A stretch of 64,000 bases of DNA. It comes from PGYR01 sp046290495 (GTDB lineage Bacteria > Bacteroidota > Ignavibacteria > Kapaibacteriales > UBA2268). This document shows positions 1-10,800 of the stretch, piece by piece. The stretch spans positions 1,178,001 through 1,242,000 of the forward strand of contig JBKAGT010000005.1 of the NCBI GenBank assembly GCA_046290495.1, given 5' to 3'. Positions within the stretch are counted from its first letter, which is position 1; each line of letters starts with the position of its first letter. The notes beneath the pieces were generated by a model, which had not been told where the DNA came from, ran no database searches, and saw only the letters and a program-made list of their open reading frames with translations. A program made the translations under genes and the position numbers.

Positions 1-288
1 AACAAAATAGAAGACAAGATATACAACAAACAAGAAACTATAAATCAAGATATTTCAGAATATATAAAGATTTACCCGAACCCAACTGATGGACCGCTGA
101 CACTATCATTACAAGAAGAATATGACAATCTATTTGTGGTGGATATGAATGGCAAAATATTATTCAAAGTCGAAGCAGCCCAAGGTGACATTCAGGTTAA
201 TCTTTCGAACTTCCCAAGTGGCGCATACTTCTTGAAATATAACAAAGATGGAGCGTGGGGTAGTACTCAGCTGCAGTTGATAAGATAA
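1..288 (+). CDS. C-terminal end of a T9SS-sorted protein (partial, cut by window edge)
   Basis: The first frame is open from base 1 to a TAA at 286-288 and gives 95 residues. They contain a YPNPT motif followed by the alternating hydrophobic strands of a T9SS type A sorting domain, ending in LQLIR. The segment aligns without gaps to the last 288 bases of the next gene (2304-2591) with only scattered base changes, so this is the tail of a tandem paralogue of the VWA-domain protein that follows. Here the canonical PNP is intact, whereas the downstream copy has RNP. The family predicts export through the outer membrane by the type IX system with removal or anchoring of this tail. The N-terminal part lies outside the window, so a VWA domain is inferred from the paralogue and not seen. 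Confidence 0.85.
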   Translation, partial: NKIEDKIYNKQETINQDISEYIKIYPNPTDGPLTLSLQEEYDNLFVVDMNGKILFKVEAAQGDIQVNLSNFPSGAYFLKYNKDGAWGSTQLQLIR

Positions 289-323
289 TTCAAAACTTAA
301 CTGTTTCAAAACAGGAGTCCAAA

Positions 324-2591
324 ATGAAAAAGCAAGCAATACTAATAGCCCTAATTATACTCTCTTCACTTAGTCTTTCTGCAAAGGATATAGTAGTGAT
401 AAATAGTGAGAATGGGAAGCCATTAGTTGGTGCGACTGTTTTCGGAGATAAAAGTACTATCGTTTCTGATAGATTTGGTAAGCTAAGTAAATCTGAAATA
501 TCTTTCGTTGTTTTCGTTTCTTATAATAGCATTCACCTGAATAGTACTTTACAAAATGATACCCTCATTGTTGACTTTCCATTTACATTAGATAGCCCCA
601 GAAAACTTGGTAAGTTAAAGGGAACAGTAAAAGCTGAATTAAACAATCATAAAATTGCAAGATATGTTTTTCTTGAGAAAGACGGATTCACTTATATTGA
701 CTCTTCAGAATATATGGGTGAATATATATTTGAAAATTTATCCGAAGGAAAATGGGAAATAAAAGTTGATAGCAATTTAAATTTTTTACCATATAGAAAA
801 CAGTTATTAATAGATACAAATAATACACTTACTCATGACATTATATTAGAAGACAACAGTTACAGATATTGCAGTTTAGAGATTGAAGTGTTAGATGAAT
901 CTGGTAACCCCTTTAAGGGAGCATTTGTCAATTTAAAAGGGAAAAATATTTCAAAATCAGTAGATGATGAAGGTAAAGCTATTTTTGAAAAGCTTTTACC
1001 AAACACTTATAGCATCAGAGTTGAAACAAATTATCTTTATCATGAAATTGATACAGTTATTGAAACAAAAAATAACACGAATTATAGTTTAACAATTCAG
1101 TTAAAAGCTAAAGATAGAAAAAGTAAAGAAGAAATTGAACTTAGTAAGAGAGAAATTTTAGTGGTTGAAGATATGTTAACTAGTAACTATATTTCAACTT
1201 CAATTAGTTGTCACATACCTCCGGATATTGAACCTCTTGAATCAAAGTCTATTACTTTACTAGAAAACAATGACTATAAAACGTGGAATATTTTATCTGA
1301 CTTCTCAATTAAAGAACTTAGTTCCTTTACTGAAGATTGGGGGATAAAACCAACCAACCGATATACTGTTCAGCTAACTTCTATTGACAATAGACCAGTA
1401 ATAGATGCAAAAGTAAATCTTATAAATCAAGTTGGTAAGGTTATTTGGTCTGCAAGAAGTGATAACACTGGTAAAGCTGAGCTATGGGCAGATGCGTATA
1501 GAGAAATAGACGATAACACAAGTGGACTTGCAGTAGAAGTATTATATAAAGAAAAAAGAATATATCAGCAGAATATAACTACATTCAATGATGGTATAAA
1601 CTTCATTCAAGTTGATGAATATTGCACCCAACCTAATAAGGTAGATATTCTTTTTGCCATAGATGCTACTGGATCTATGGGTGATAGAATTGAGTATTTA
1701 AATTCAGAACTTGAAGAAATGGTCAGTAATTTGATTAAGAATAATAGTGAAATTGATTTACGTGTAGGCTCAGTATTCTATAGAGATTATTTCTTCCCTA
1801 AAGACGAACTAGTGAATACTCATAATTTTACAAAAGATATTTTTTCATTAAATGATTTTTTGGGTTCACAGGAATCAATTTGTAATTTTAATACTCATCA
1901 AGCAGTTGATGTTGCATTAAGTTCTGCCGTAAATGAATTTTCTTGGTCAGAAAATGCAAGAGCTAGAATAATGTTTCTAAAAACAGATACGAAACCACAT
2001 AAACATGAGAAATATTTAAAAAGATTTAGAGAGTTAACTGCTAAAGCTTCGGAAATGGGTATTAGAGTTGTACCAATTATTGTAGATGATATAGATAAGA
2101 GCGGAGAATTTGTATATAGATCTACAGCATTGCTAACTAATGGGTCTTTTTTCTACTTTTATGGAGATACAATAACGGATAACTGCTATAGAGAACCAAC
2201 AACCGATAGCTATGATGTGGAAATGATGAATGAAATGATAGTAAGAATCATCAACCAATTCATTGATGTTCCCAAATGTGAAAGCGACGAAATAGAGTAT
2301 GCAAACAAGATAGAAGACAAGATATACAACAAACAAGAAACTATAAATCAAGATATTTCAGAGTTTATAAAAGTATATCGGAACCCAACTGATGGACCAC
2401 TCACGCTATCTTTGCAAGAGGAATATGATAATCTATTTGTGGTGGATATGAATGGCAAAATATTATTCAAAGTCGAAGCAGTACAAGGAGACATACAAGT
2501 TAATCTTTCTAACTTCCCAAGTGGCGCATACTTCTTGAAATACAGCAAAGATGGAGCTTGGGGTAGTACTCAGCTGCAGTTGATTAGGTAG
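324..2591 (+). CDS. Secreted VWA-domain protein with carboxypeptidase-regulatory-like repeats and T9SS sorting tail
   Basis: 755 aa. Residues 1-20 form a signal peptide. Three Ig-like/carboxypeptidase-regulatory-type stretches follow (about 22-90, 185-262 and 345-410, with 'GKPLVGATV', 'GNPFKGAFV' and 'NRPVIDAKV' type cores). A von Willebrand factor A domain lies at about 438-650 with a MIDAS-like DATGSMG motif at 447-453. Residues about 685-755 are the T9SS sorting domain. VWA domains with MIDAS bind ligands through a divalent metal, so a surface adhesion or protein-interaction role is likely but unproven. The start is supported by an AGGAG sequence 8 bases upstream and a good signal peptide. 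The gap from the preceding paralogue is only 35 bases with no terminator, so the two may be co-transcribed. The sorting domain carries YRNP where the upstream copy has YPNP. A hairpin terminator follows. Confidence 0.85.
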   Translation: MKKQAILIALIILSSLSLSAKDIVVINSENGKPLVGATVFGDKSTIVSDRFGKLSKSEISFVVFVSYNSIHLNSTLQNDTLIVDFPFTLDSPRKLGKLKGTVKAELNNHKIARYVFLEKDGFTYIDSSEYMGEYIFENLSEGKWEIKVDSNLNFLPYRKQLLIDTNNTLTHDIILEDNSYRYCSLEIEVLDESGNPFKGAFVNLKGKNISKSVDDEGKAIFEKLLPNTYSIRVETNYLYHEIDTVIETKNNTNYSLTIQLKAKDRKSKEEIELSKREILVVEDMLTSNYISTSISCHIPPDIEPLESKSITLLENNDYKTWNILSDFSIKELSSFTEDWGIKPTNRYTVQLTSIDNRPVIDAKVNLINQVGKVIWSARSDNTGKAELWADAYREIDDNTSGLAVEVLYKEKRIYQQNITTFNDGINFIQVDEYCTQPNKVDILFAIDATGSMGDRIEYLNSELEEMVSNLIKNNSEIDLRVGSVFYRDYFFPKDELVNTHNFTKDIFSLNDFLGSQESICNFNTHQAVDVALSSAVNEFSWSENARARIMFLKTDTKPHKHEKYLKRFRELTAKASEMGIRVVPIIVDDIDKSGEFVYRSTALLTNGSFFYFYGDTITDNCYREPTTDSYDVEMMNEMIVRIINQFIDVPKCESDEIEYANKIEDKIYNKQETINQDISEFIKVYRNPTDGPLTLSLQEEYDNLFVVDMNGKILFKVEAVQGDIQVNLSNFPSGAYFLKYSKDGAWGSTQLQLIR

Positions 2592-2600
2592 AAATAAAAA

Positions 2601-2640
2601 AGCAACTTAAGGAGCACCCCCTAAGTTGCTTTGATTTTTT
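2601..2640. terminator. Bidirectional intrinsic terminator between convergent genes
   Basis: A 10-bp stem pairs 2601-2610 with 2623-2632, followed on the plus strand by a T-rich run. An A-run precedes the stem, so the minus strand also reads a T-tract. It lies between the convergent VWA gene and the peptide transporter and can end both transcripts. Confidence 0.8.
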
Positions 2641-2654
2641 CTTTTATTAGACTA

Positions 2655-4334
2655 TTAGTGTATTCCGTGCATCCACTTCTTCAGAGTAGGAACGAATGCA
2701 AGCAGTATAAGTGCTGCTGCACCAACCACAATCACACCCCATAGTAGATATGTATCCGAATATGTTGTTAGTGTCTCCAATAGTGGAGCAGTTTCTCCTC
2801 CACCACCGTGGTCAACAGCTGTTAACTCACCTATAAGTCCAGCCATTTTATTTGCCAGAGCAATAGACAAGAACCAAGCACCCATAACAAAACCTACGGC
2901 TTTCTTAGGTGAAAGCTTTGTAATCATAGACAAACCGACAGGTGACAAACTCAGCTCACCAGTTGTATGGAACAAGTAAGTTAGCACTATGAAAATCACA
3001 GGAACAAGTCCTTCCGAATGAAAGTATTTTGCACCAATTACTAACACACCAAATCCCAATGCAAGCTGTGCAAGACCCAATACGAACTTCATTGGAGTCG
3101 TTGGCTCTTTGCCCTTGTTTCTTAATTTAATCCACATAATCGAGAATACAGGTGCTAATACCATTATGAAAAAGGCATTTAGGAATTGGAAGATAGATGC
3201 AGGCACCTCTGAGTTCCCTATCATCCTATCAATATTTCGAGCAGTGAATAAGGTTAGCGATCCACCTGCCTGCTCAAACAGAGCCCAGAACATAGAGTGG
3301 AATAGGAATAACACTATCACTACTTGCAGTCTCTGTCTCTTTTCTATTGTGTCTTCATTTTGTGCCATTACGAATAAGTATCCAAGGACCCCAATACTCA
3401 TAGCAATTAGAATCCAAGTTAGTACATCACTCAGATTTAAGAACTGTGCACTAATAGGTATAAATGCGAGTGTAGCAATGTAAGTTATGATCTGATTTCT
3501 TTTTAGCTTAGAATCAGTAATCTTTGTGAAACTGTCTGCTTCTTTTTGTCTGACCAAATCTCTTTGTTCTTGTGGTCCACTTAGTAGGGCTATGTCTTCC
3601 TGCTCATCAATCTCTGGGAAGTCTTCCATAGCACTTGGGTTGATACCTTTTTTCCCGAGGAATTTGTCTCCAGCAAACCAGAACACTATCAGACCAAGCA
3701 TCATACCAATACCAGCAAGACCGAATCCATAGTGCCAGTCAATTTGCTCACCCACGTAACCACAAGTTACAGTTGATAGCAACGCACCAATGTTAACACC
3801 CATATAGAATATAGTGAATGCACCATCTTTACGGCTATCGTTTGCGCCATAGTAATTACCTAGCAATGAGGAAATATTCGGCTTGAAAAAACCATTTCCA
3901 ATAATAATAAATGCAAGTGATAGGAAGAAGAGCTGCATATTTCCTGAGAAATACATCCCTTCCAAAGCCAGAGCAAAGTGCCCAGCCATCATCAGAATAC
4001 CACCAAAGATAATAGCTTTTCTGAAGCCCAAAATCTTATCAGCTATAATACCCCCAACCACTGGGAAAAGGTATACCATAGCAGTATATGAGCCGTATAT
4101 GCCCAACGCCGTGCTATCGGCATCGGCGCTACCCATCTCTGCAAATAGTACCTTTACCATATAAAGAATTAATAAGGCACGCATACCGTAGTAACTAAAT
4201 CGCTCCCACATTTCTGCAAAGAATAGAATAAATAATGCCTTTGGGTGTAGCTTTCTGTTGTTGTAAATAATTATCGGTACCCAGACCAATACGAACAACC
4301 AAGCAATTACAAGTATAGCTAAACTTAAATCCAT
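2655..4334 (-). CDS. POT/PTR-family proton-dependent oligopeptide transporter
   Basis: 559 aa, strongly hydrophobic with 12 or more membrane segments. The POT signature E41-x-x-E44-R45-F-S-Y-Y-G sits at the start of the main transporter fold; these acidic and basic residues couple proton flow to di/tripeptide import in characterised members. An extra N-terminal hydrophobic segment (about residues 5-24) precedes the usual start of the family, and a hydrophilic loop of about 60 residues (about 225-285) separates the two halves. The gene lies 17 bases downstream of a second POT gene on the same strand, so the two are probably one operon of related but non-identical importers. The exact peptide size preference cannot be read from sequence. 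The start M-D-L-S-L-A-I is the first ATG giving the full hydrophobic N-terminus. Confidence 0.93.
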   Translation of the reverse strand: MDLSLAILVIAWLFVLVWVPIIIYNNRKLHPKALFILFFAEMWERFSYYGMRALLILYMVKVLFAEMGSADADSTALGIYGSYTAMVYLFPVVGGIIADKILGFRKAIIFGGILMMAGHFALALEGMYFSGNMQLFFLSLAFIIIGNGFFKPNISSLLGNYYGANDSRKDGAFTIFYMGVNIGALLSTVTCGYVGEQIDWHYGFGLAGIGMMLGLIVFWFAGDKFLGKKGINPSAMEDFPEIDEQEDIALLSGPQEQRDLVRQKEADSFTKITDSKLKRNQIITYIATLAFIPISAQFLNLSDVLTWILIAMSIGVLGYLFVMAQNEDTIEKRQRLQVVIVLFLFHSMFWALFEQAGGSLTLFTARNIDRMIGNSEVPASIFQFLNAFFIMVLAPVFSIMWIKLRNKGKEPTTPMKFVLGLAQLALGFGVLVIGAKYFHSEGLVPVIFIVLTYLFHTTGELSLSPVGLSMITKLSPKKAVGFVMGAWFLSIALANKMAGLIGELTAVDHGGGGETAPLLETLTTYSDTYLLWGVIVVGAAALILLAFVPTLKKWMHGIH

Positions 4335-4351
4335 AATCTCATTATCTTAGT

Positions 4352-5731
4352 TTATAATTCATTATCTGCTAATTCGTAACCTTCTGGCTCGTGAGGATTT
4401 TCAATTTGCTTATCCTCAGCTCCATGTGCAAGTCGTTTCAACGGTTTTAGCAATGCTATTACCAACAATCCAACTGCAGTACAGAATATAGCAATACCAG
4501 TGAATATCTCTAGCTCACCAGCAGATTGCGACCAAGCACCAACTAATCCAGCCACCTTATTTCCAACACCCGTTGCGGCAAAGTAAGCCCCCATCATAAG
4601 TGATGCGTATTTCAGTGGTGCTAGTTTAGTGATATAAGAAAGCGCAACAGGAGATGCACAAAGCTCACCGACAGTATGGAATAAGTATGCTAATACTAAC
4701 CAATACATAGCTGATGAACCTTCCGCTTGGAATTCCAATGAAGCTGCAGACATGAACAAGAAGCCCCAACCCATAATGATAACACCAATTGCCATCTTAA
4801 ATAGTGATGAAGATTCTCTGCCTTTTTTCTTCCAGCTATACCAGAATCCAGCGATTGGCACACCTAAAGTAATGATAAAGAATGCATTAACTGACTGGAA
4901 CCAAGATGCCGGTACAGTGAAGTCAATAAATGCTAAATATAAATCTGTTTTTTGTTTTGTATAAATATTCATCAGGCCGCCAGCTTGCTCAAACGCTCCC
5001 CAGAAAACTATAATAAGTAGGAATGAAATTACCATTACCTTCATTCTGTCTTTTTCTATATTTGTCAAAGGACGACTTTTCGCTTTTTTCTCAGCTTCGG
5101 TCATAGAAGTAGTAGCCTCACCAACACCCTTCAAGTATTTCTGACCACCCATAAATACGGCCTGTCCAACTAACATACCTATACCTGCAAGACCAAAACC
5201 ATAGTGCCAGCCGATATTTTCACCAATGTAACCAACTACAAGCGCTGATAAAAATGCACCAATGTTAATACCAATATAGAATATAGTGAAACCTTTGTCA
5301 CGTCGATCATCGCCTTGAGGATAAAGACCACCAACCATAGTTGAAATATTTGGTTTCAGTCCACCAACACCAAGTATAATCAATGCAAGCCCAGAGTAGA
5401 ATGCCCATAGTGCTTCTACGGCAAGAATTCCATGACCAGCACAGAGCAGTAAACCACCAATTAGAACGGTTTTCTTTTGCCCCCAGTATTTATCTGCTAC
5501 CCAGCCACCAGCAATTGACATTATATACACCAATGCTGTGTACCAACCATATAGATAAAGTGCATCTGTTTCAGTCCACCCAAATCCAGGGTTATCACCA
5601 GATACAGTACTGATTAAGAATAGTACTAATATAGCACGCATACCGTAGTAACTAAATCGCTCCCACAGCTCCGTGAAAAAGAGGATATACAGCCCGGCCG
5701 GATGTCCCCAAATTTCCTTTCTTTGTTCCAT
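4352..5731 (-). CDS. POT/PTR-family proton-dependent oligopeptide transporter
   Basis: 459 aa membrane protein with the POT signature E21-x-x-E24-R25-F-S-Y-Y-G, a family-typical length and about 12 membrane helices. A second conserved stretch near 'GxNIGAFLS' marks the N-terminal bundle, and a GELCASP-type segment marks the C-terminal one. It is clearly homologous to the following gene but lacks that protein's N-terminal extra helix and long central loop. It is the first gene of the pair. It should import di- and tripeptides with protons across the inner membrane. With the secreted metalloprotease and proline dehydrogenase elsewhere in the window it suggests growth on peptides (inference). 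The start is immediately followed by a short polar leader and the first helix. Confidence 0.93.
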   Translation of the reverse strand: MEQRKEIWGHPAGLYILFFTELWERFSYYGMRAILVLFLISTVSGDNPGFGWTETDALYLYGWYTALVYIMSIAGGWVADKYWGQKKTVLIGGLLLCAGHGILAVEALWAFYSGLALIILGVGGLKPNISTMVGGLYPQGDDRRDKGFTIFYIGINIGAFLSALVVGYIGENIGWHYGFGLAGIGMLVGQAVFMGGQKYLKGVGEATTSMTEAEKKAKSRPLTNIEKDRMKVMVISFLLIIVFWGAFEQAGGLMNIYTKQKTDLYLAFIDFTVPASWFQSVNAFFIITLGVPIAGFWYSWKKKGRESSSLFKMAIGVIIMGWGFLFMSAASLEFQAEGSSAMYWLVLAYLFHTVGELCASPVALSYITKLAPLKYASLMMGAYFAATGVGNKVAGLVGAWSQSAGELEIFTGIAIFCTAVGLLVIALLKPLKRLAHGAEDKQIENPHEPEGYELADNEL

Positions 5732-5886
5732 TATAAATCCTTATATGTAAATTTTGAAATGTTTTCTAGATTAATTTCGGCATTAGAAAACAGCAACTCT
5801 GTATAACAAAATTGCTACACCGATTTTTGACAAGTGATAATATAAAAAAATTCTACCACTTACATTATGATTTGGAATAATTTTTC

Positions 5887-7824
5887 CTACTTTTCTATTC
5901 GGATTACTATTGCTCTGTTCAGCATACGTCCATAGGGATGTTCATTGGAAAACAGGTATCCTTCTGGATATACTATTTCCACATTACCCTTACCAGTACT
6001 GATTATTCTCTTTGCGGCATTTGCTCTTCGCTCGGCCAAAGCTTGGTTATACTCTTTATTTCCTAGATTGTCCGTAGAAGCATAGACTATAACATTTCTG
6101 CCTTCTTTCACGGCTTGTTTAGCCATGTCTAGGACTTTGCTGTCAACTGATTTTAGTTGCGATTCATCGAAGTCAGTGTATGCCAATATGTGTTGTTCTT
6201 GTACCTTATTTCCTTCTTCAAGCGTATTGAGCGATTCTACAACCTTTTCTACTTTATGCTTTAGAGTGAATTCAGTTTTATCAGAAGCATAAATACCTGC
6301 AATCTCAGCGCTAGATATATATTCTATATTTGCTTCTCCGTTCGCTTTTATAGCATCTGCTATCTTGCCATCAATTTCGAAAGTAAAGTTTTTACCCTGT
6401 GTTTCTATTGTCTTGCCATCTAAGTAAAGGTTAGCCTCTTGATAATAATCATCTCTATCTGAGTCTACTTCTACCTTCGGGACAAAGCGCATGTTCTGCA
6501 ACTCAATTCTACTATCAATTTCATAGATGCTCTTAATAAGCCTTGAGTTATCAGAAAGGTTTAGCTCTACTTTTCTCAATTCTTCTTTTAGTTCAGAATA
6601 TTTGAAGTCATCATTATTAGCGATTGTCCTTTCTGATACTCTAGATAAATCTACACCAAATTCTTTTAGCTTTGATTTAATTCTATTGATTCTTTTCTCA
6701 GAAAGTGATTTTTCCTCATCTTTCAATTGATATGATATTAGTTCCAATGAAAGTGAATTGTTCCTTTTCATTTTGTTAGCTACAGCTAATATCATCTCCG
6801 TTTGAACATCAAAGTCATTTTGGGTGAATGAACTAATATTATAATCCTTATAATCAACCTCTGAACTATCGAAGAAAACAACTGTTTTCAGTGCGTATTC
6901 GTGTTTCGATTCATATATATTTGCTGGGATCAGATATTCTGCACCATTTTCTACTTTATTATTGTTCCCGTCGAATATTGCCATATCTACCTCAATTCTA
7001 GGTGGTGCGGGCGGAGCTGGGGCAACAGTGTCCGGTTTAACTTCAGCTGGAGGTGGCGGCGGTGGAGGAATAGGTTTTGGGTCTTCCTCTGTAAAGTGAT
7101 AAACTATAGATATTCCACCGCTGAATTGGGATACATTCAAATCTTCATCAGTCAGCATAGAGCCAGGAATAAAGTTAAATACAATCTCTGGTCTAATTGT
7201 CCAGTTATCTGTTGTATAAACATTATACCTTAATCCTGCCAATAATGAAAATAGCATAGAATTTGCTTCGGTGATAGACCCCTCACCAGTGTTAATCTCC
7301 CTTTCTCCATTATTGAATGTGAAATCTGAAGGTGATAATGCTATCTCATTTTGTGAAAATTCTGAAGTGGTTACGAATCCAAGTCCTACACCAACACCAA
7401 ACGATAGTTCGTCTATCAACTTAGTGTAAATAGTATTCTCTAATGCAATTGCGTTAAAAGTTGGGTCTAATTGATGTTCGACTATTATCTCATCTTTATC
7501 AAATTCTCTAATCAGATATCCTCTGAATCTCTCTTCAGTATAGCTACTACTCAAATCATTGTATCTAAGTCCAAGACTGTAAGTTGTAGGTAATCCAAAT
7601 ATTAGTTCACCTAAATAAAAATCAACACCAACACCGAAGTTTGGTGCAAGCATATTACCACCAGTAAATTCATCGCAGCAATTTTCAAAACCAGAAAATC
7701 CCTTGATATCAGTAGTGTGTGTATTGTAATTTAGACCAAGGTTTAGATAAACCGAAGTCCCTGTTTTTTCGCCAGCTTGCAATGTGTTAACTATTAATAA
7801 TAGTGTTAAAAGGTATTTGAGCAT
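5887..7824 (-). CDS. OmpA-family outer-membrane protein with Pro-rich linker and tandem OmpA-like domains
   Basis: 645 aa. Residues 1-17 are a signal peptide. About 20-245 are glycine- and aromatic-rich alternating strands expected of an outer-membrane beta-barrel. A proline-rich linker (about 248-282, including a run of seven prolines) follows. About 315-400 resemble a degenerate OmpA-like domain (VVFFDSSEVD start, 'KSLSEKRINRIKSKL' helix). The C-terminal 100 residues form a clear OmpA peptidoglycan-binding domain with TDNLGNKEYNQALAERRA, retaining the Asp and Arg that bind diaminopimelate in known members. The protein should tie the outer membrane to peptidoglycan. Its ATG lies 1 base after the stop of the T9SS propeller protein, so the two are co-transcribed and may work together at the cell surface. 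It resembles the PorE/OmpA-type accessory proteins found near T9SS cargo, but I cannot assign it to that group. Confidence 0.85.
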   Translation of the reverse strand: MLKYLLTLLLIVNTLQAGEKTGTSVYLNLGLNYNTHTTDIKGFSGFENCCDEFTGGNMLAPNFGVGVDFYLGELIFGLPTTYSLGLRYNDLSSSYTEERFRGYLIREFDKDEIIVEHQLDPTFNAIALENTIYTKLIDELSFGVGVGLGFVTTSEFSQNEIALSPSDFTFNNGEREINTGEGSITEANSMLFSLLAGLRYNVYTTDNWTIRPEIVFNFIPGSMLTDEDLNVSQFSGGISIVYHFTEEDPKPIPPPPPPPAEVKPDTVAPAPPAPPRIEVDMAIFDGNNNKVENGAEYLIPANIYESKHEYALKTVVFFDSSEVDYKDYNISSFTQNDFDVQTEMILAVANKMKRNNSLSLELISYQLKDEEKSLSEKRINRIKSKLKEFGVDLSRVSERTIANNDDFKYSELKEELRKVELNLSDNSRLIKSIYEIDSRIELQNMRFVPKVEVDSDRDDYYQEANLYLDGKTIETQGKNFTFEIDGKIADAIKANGEANIEYISSAEIAGIYASDKTEFTLKHKVEKVVESLNTLEEGNKVQEQHILAYTDFDESQLKSVDSKVLDMAKQAVKEGRNVIVYASTDNLGNKEYNQALAERRANAAKRIISTGKGNVEIVYPEGYLFSNEHPYGRMLNRAIVIRIEK

Positions 7825-7825
7825 A

Positions 7826-10800
7826 TTACTTGATAATTATCATATTTTTTGAATTGAGTGTATTACCATCTTTAAGAGAGATAATATAGTTTCCAGAATC
7901 AAACTTGCTTACATCTAATCTTAATACATTTGAACCCGCATTAAGCTGCATTCTCTCTTCAGTTACTACTTTTCCAGTACTATTACTAATTACTAAAGTA
8001 TAGTATTTCTTTGTATCAGAATAAATCTGAACATTTGCATAAGAATTAGAAGGATTCGGACTTATTGCTTCAATAGCAGAATTAGGATGATTTATAATCT
8101 GGTCACTACAAGTCAGCAATAATGTAAATAGACCAGAACTGTTGTTGACCTGAGTCGACACACCCCATAAATTAGATTGTTCAACATCAATTAGCATAGT
8201 CGAAGTGCTATCTTCACTAAGACCAGGATAACCTATAATTTTTGCTAATGTCCCACTTGGAGGAAAGTCACCGTTTACAATAAGCTTCATTTCTCTTCTA
8301 CCATTTACCACCCCTAAATTCTCTATTTCAGCTTCTCCATGTTCTGAAATCGCATATTCAGGTATAAATAATTTACTATCTATTGTAACAATAGCTTCAA
8401 ATTCTCTAATGCCATTATATGGCACATTTTCAATCGCTTCATAAGAAAGAGAAATTGAAGTCGTGTCTAGTGGATCTGCTTCAGTATCATTAATAGTTAT
8501 ATCAGCATCAGCATTGTAGTCAATTATCTTAATTCTACTCTCCGTCAAACAAGGTACTGCATCTATTTTTAAATCTGCTTCCACATCCAAATCACCTCCA
8601 ATCCATTCTACTTCAATTGATTTTGTTTCACCAGGTTGAATGAAGAAAGGGACATTTGTATTTAGCTGGAAATCCGTCAGAGGGAATAAATTCAAACCAG
8701 TTATTTCTACCGGGTCTTGTCCAATATTTTTTATTGTTATCTCTCTAGTTCTTTGCTCTGGTATAAATGGAAGTGTAGTGTGGCTAAGCTCTACAAAAGT
8801 ACCTATACCAATTACTCTAAGAGTCGCGGCAACTGTGTATTTGTCTTGATTGCTGTGCTTCACTTTGTACCCTGACAGTATCTCACCTAATTTATCAGGA
8901 GATGCAGAAACTGTAGCTGTCAAAGTCTCACCACTTTGCAATAGTGTATCTTTACTATATTCCGAAAATCCGAATACATGATTAGAGTCTGATTCAAATT
9001 CATTAAATAAGAATGGAACAGGGTCTTCGTTTCGAAATATTTCTAGGGTAAGAAAACTAGTATCACCTATACAAACTTCCCCAAAGTCGATTGGGTTACT
9101 AGCAAAACTCAATGTCCTATCAAGTCCATTTCCTTCCAGATAAACCGGATACTCAACGCTACACGATGCTATGATGAGACTATCACTAACTGTACTTGTA
9201 TCTTTTGGAGTAAAGTTTATGCTAATATCTATACACTCGCCTGGCAATAAAGTATCTGGCAATGAATAATTATCCAGTGTGAAGTGGACGTTATTTCTAA
9301 AATAAGCGTCGTCAATAAATAAAGGAACTTCGCCAACATTGCAAAATTCTGTGCTGAAGCTATGTTCTGTTTCATTAAATATATAACCATCACCAAAAGC
9401 AAATGGCTTTAAATCAGCTATGGGATTTACTATTCTGAAAACTTCATCCGATACATCTGACTCTGGGAATGTAAAGAAGTATTGTTTGAATTTTGTACCA
9501 AAGTTTCCGACACTAGCAACTAAGAAAGAGTTATTATCTTTCGAATATGCTAAATCAGACATGGCTGTTGGAAATACTTCAATGATACCAGATTCAGACC
9601 CAACCACTAAGTCATAAATATTGATTTGGTTTTGGAATTGGTAAGCAAATACTGCCATGTTTCCAGTAGGACTAAATCCTATATCTACTGGTGTAGAACC
9701 ACTAATATTAACAGACGTAACTATATTTTTTGACTCCAAGTCCCATATCATTGTGTTAGTTCTACCAGAGTTTGCACCTTGTACAGAACTAAGTCCAACT
9801 AATTTTCCATCGGAAGATAGACTTAATTTTTCGATAATAGGAGTTCTGTAGAATGTAATAGAATCTTGAGTTCTATAATCATTTTTAGACAGTATCAATA
9901 CCTCACTATCTAGTCCACTAACTGCTATAATAGAGCTATCGTTAGATATTCCTATATCAGTTATAGGTTGGTCAAATATAATATCATTTTTAACGGCAAT
10001 AGACTGGCTATCAAATACACGGAAAAAATTACCAAAGCCAGGAGTCACAATAAACTCACCTTTATCTATCAAGGCATAGAGATCTTCAGCAATAAAATCA
10101 GTGATACCAATTTTTTGGATTGGATTAGTATTACCTACATCGAAAACGGCTATACTGTCTCGACTGCCTACAGCATATAGAGCGACAAACTTATCATCAG
10201 AAATATACTTTACAGATTTGGGCAACTGTCTTGTTTCACGAGAATTTAGATTATACTCAAGACTAGAAATACTAAGGTTAGTTAAGTCCCATTCATTTAT
10301 CGAATTTACTGAAAATGACAATGCCTTTGTTGAATTTGGACTATAGTCAACGGAAAAAACATCTTTTGAAATACTAAATGTAAATGGCACATCTTTAGTA
10401 AATTGTTGACTTACTCTTACTATTGCACTGTCAGATGTTTTAACGGGGGGTACTTTCCAATTCAGCGTATCTGAGATTAAAGAATCTATACTAACCCAAG
10501 TTTGTCCATTATCATAGCTCAATTCAGATTTCGTAGGTATATCTTTAACATTTCCCTTCCAAGCGATTATAGTATCTTGACAAGGAGTTAGGACTTCACC
10601 ACCATTTGGTTCCACTACTTCCAATGTCGTTTTAGCTTCTATCTTCTTTTTGTTCCCAATTAACCTAAGATGTACAACAGCACCACTATTATAGTGTAGT
10701 GAAAATGTAGCAGATTGGGGACCTGGCTGAAAAGGTGCGAATGATAATAGAACTTGATGTGTAGAAAAAGTAACTAATGTTGGCGGTGGGTTCTTCTCGA

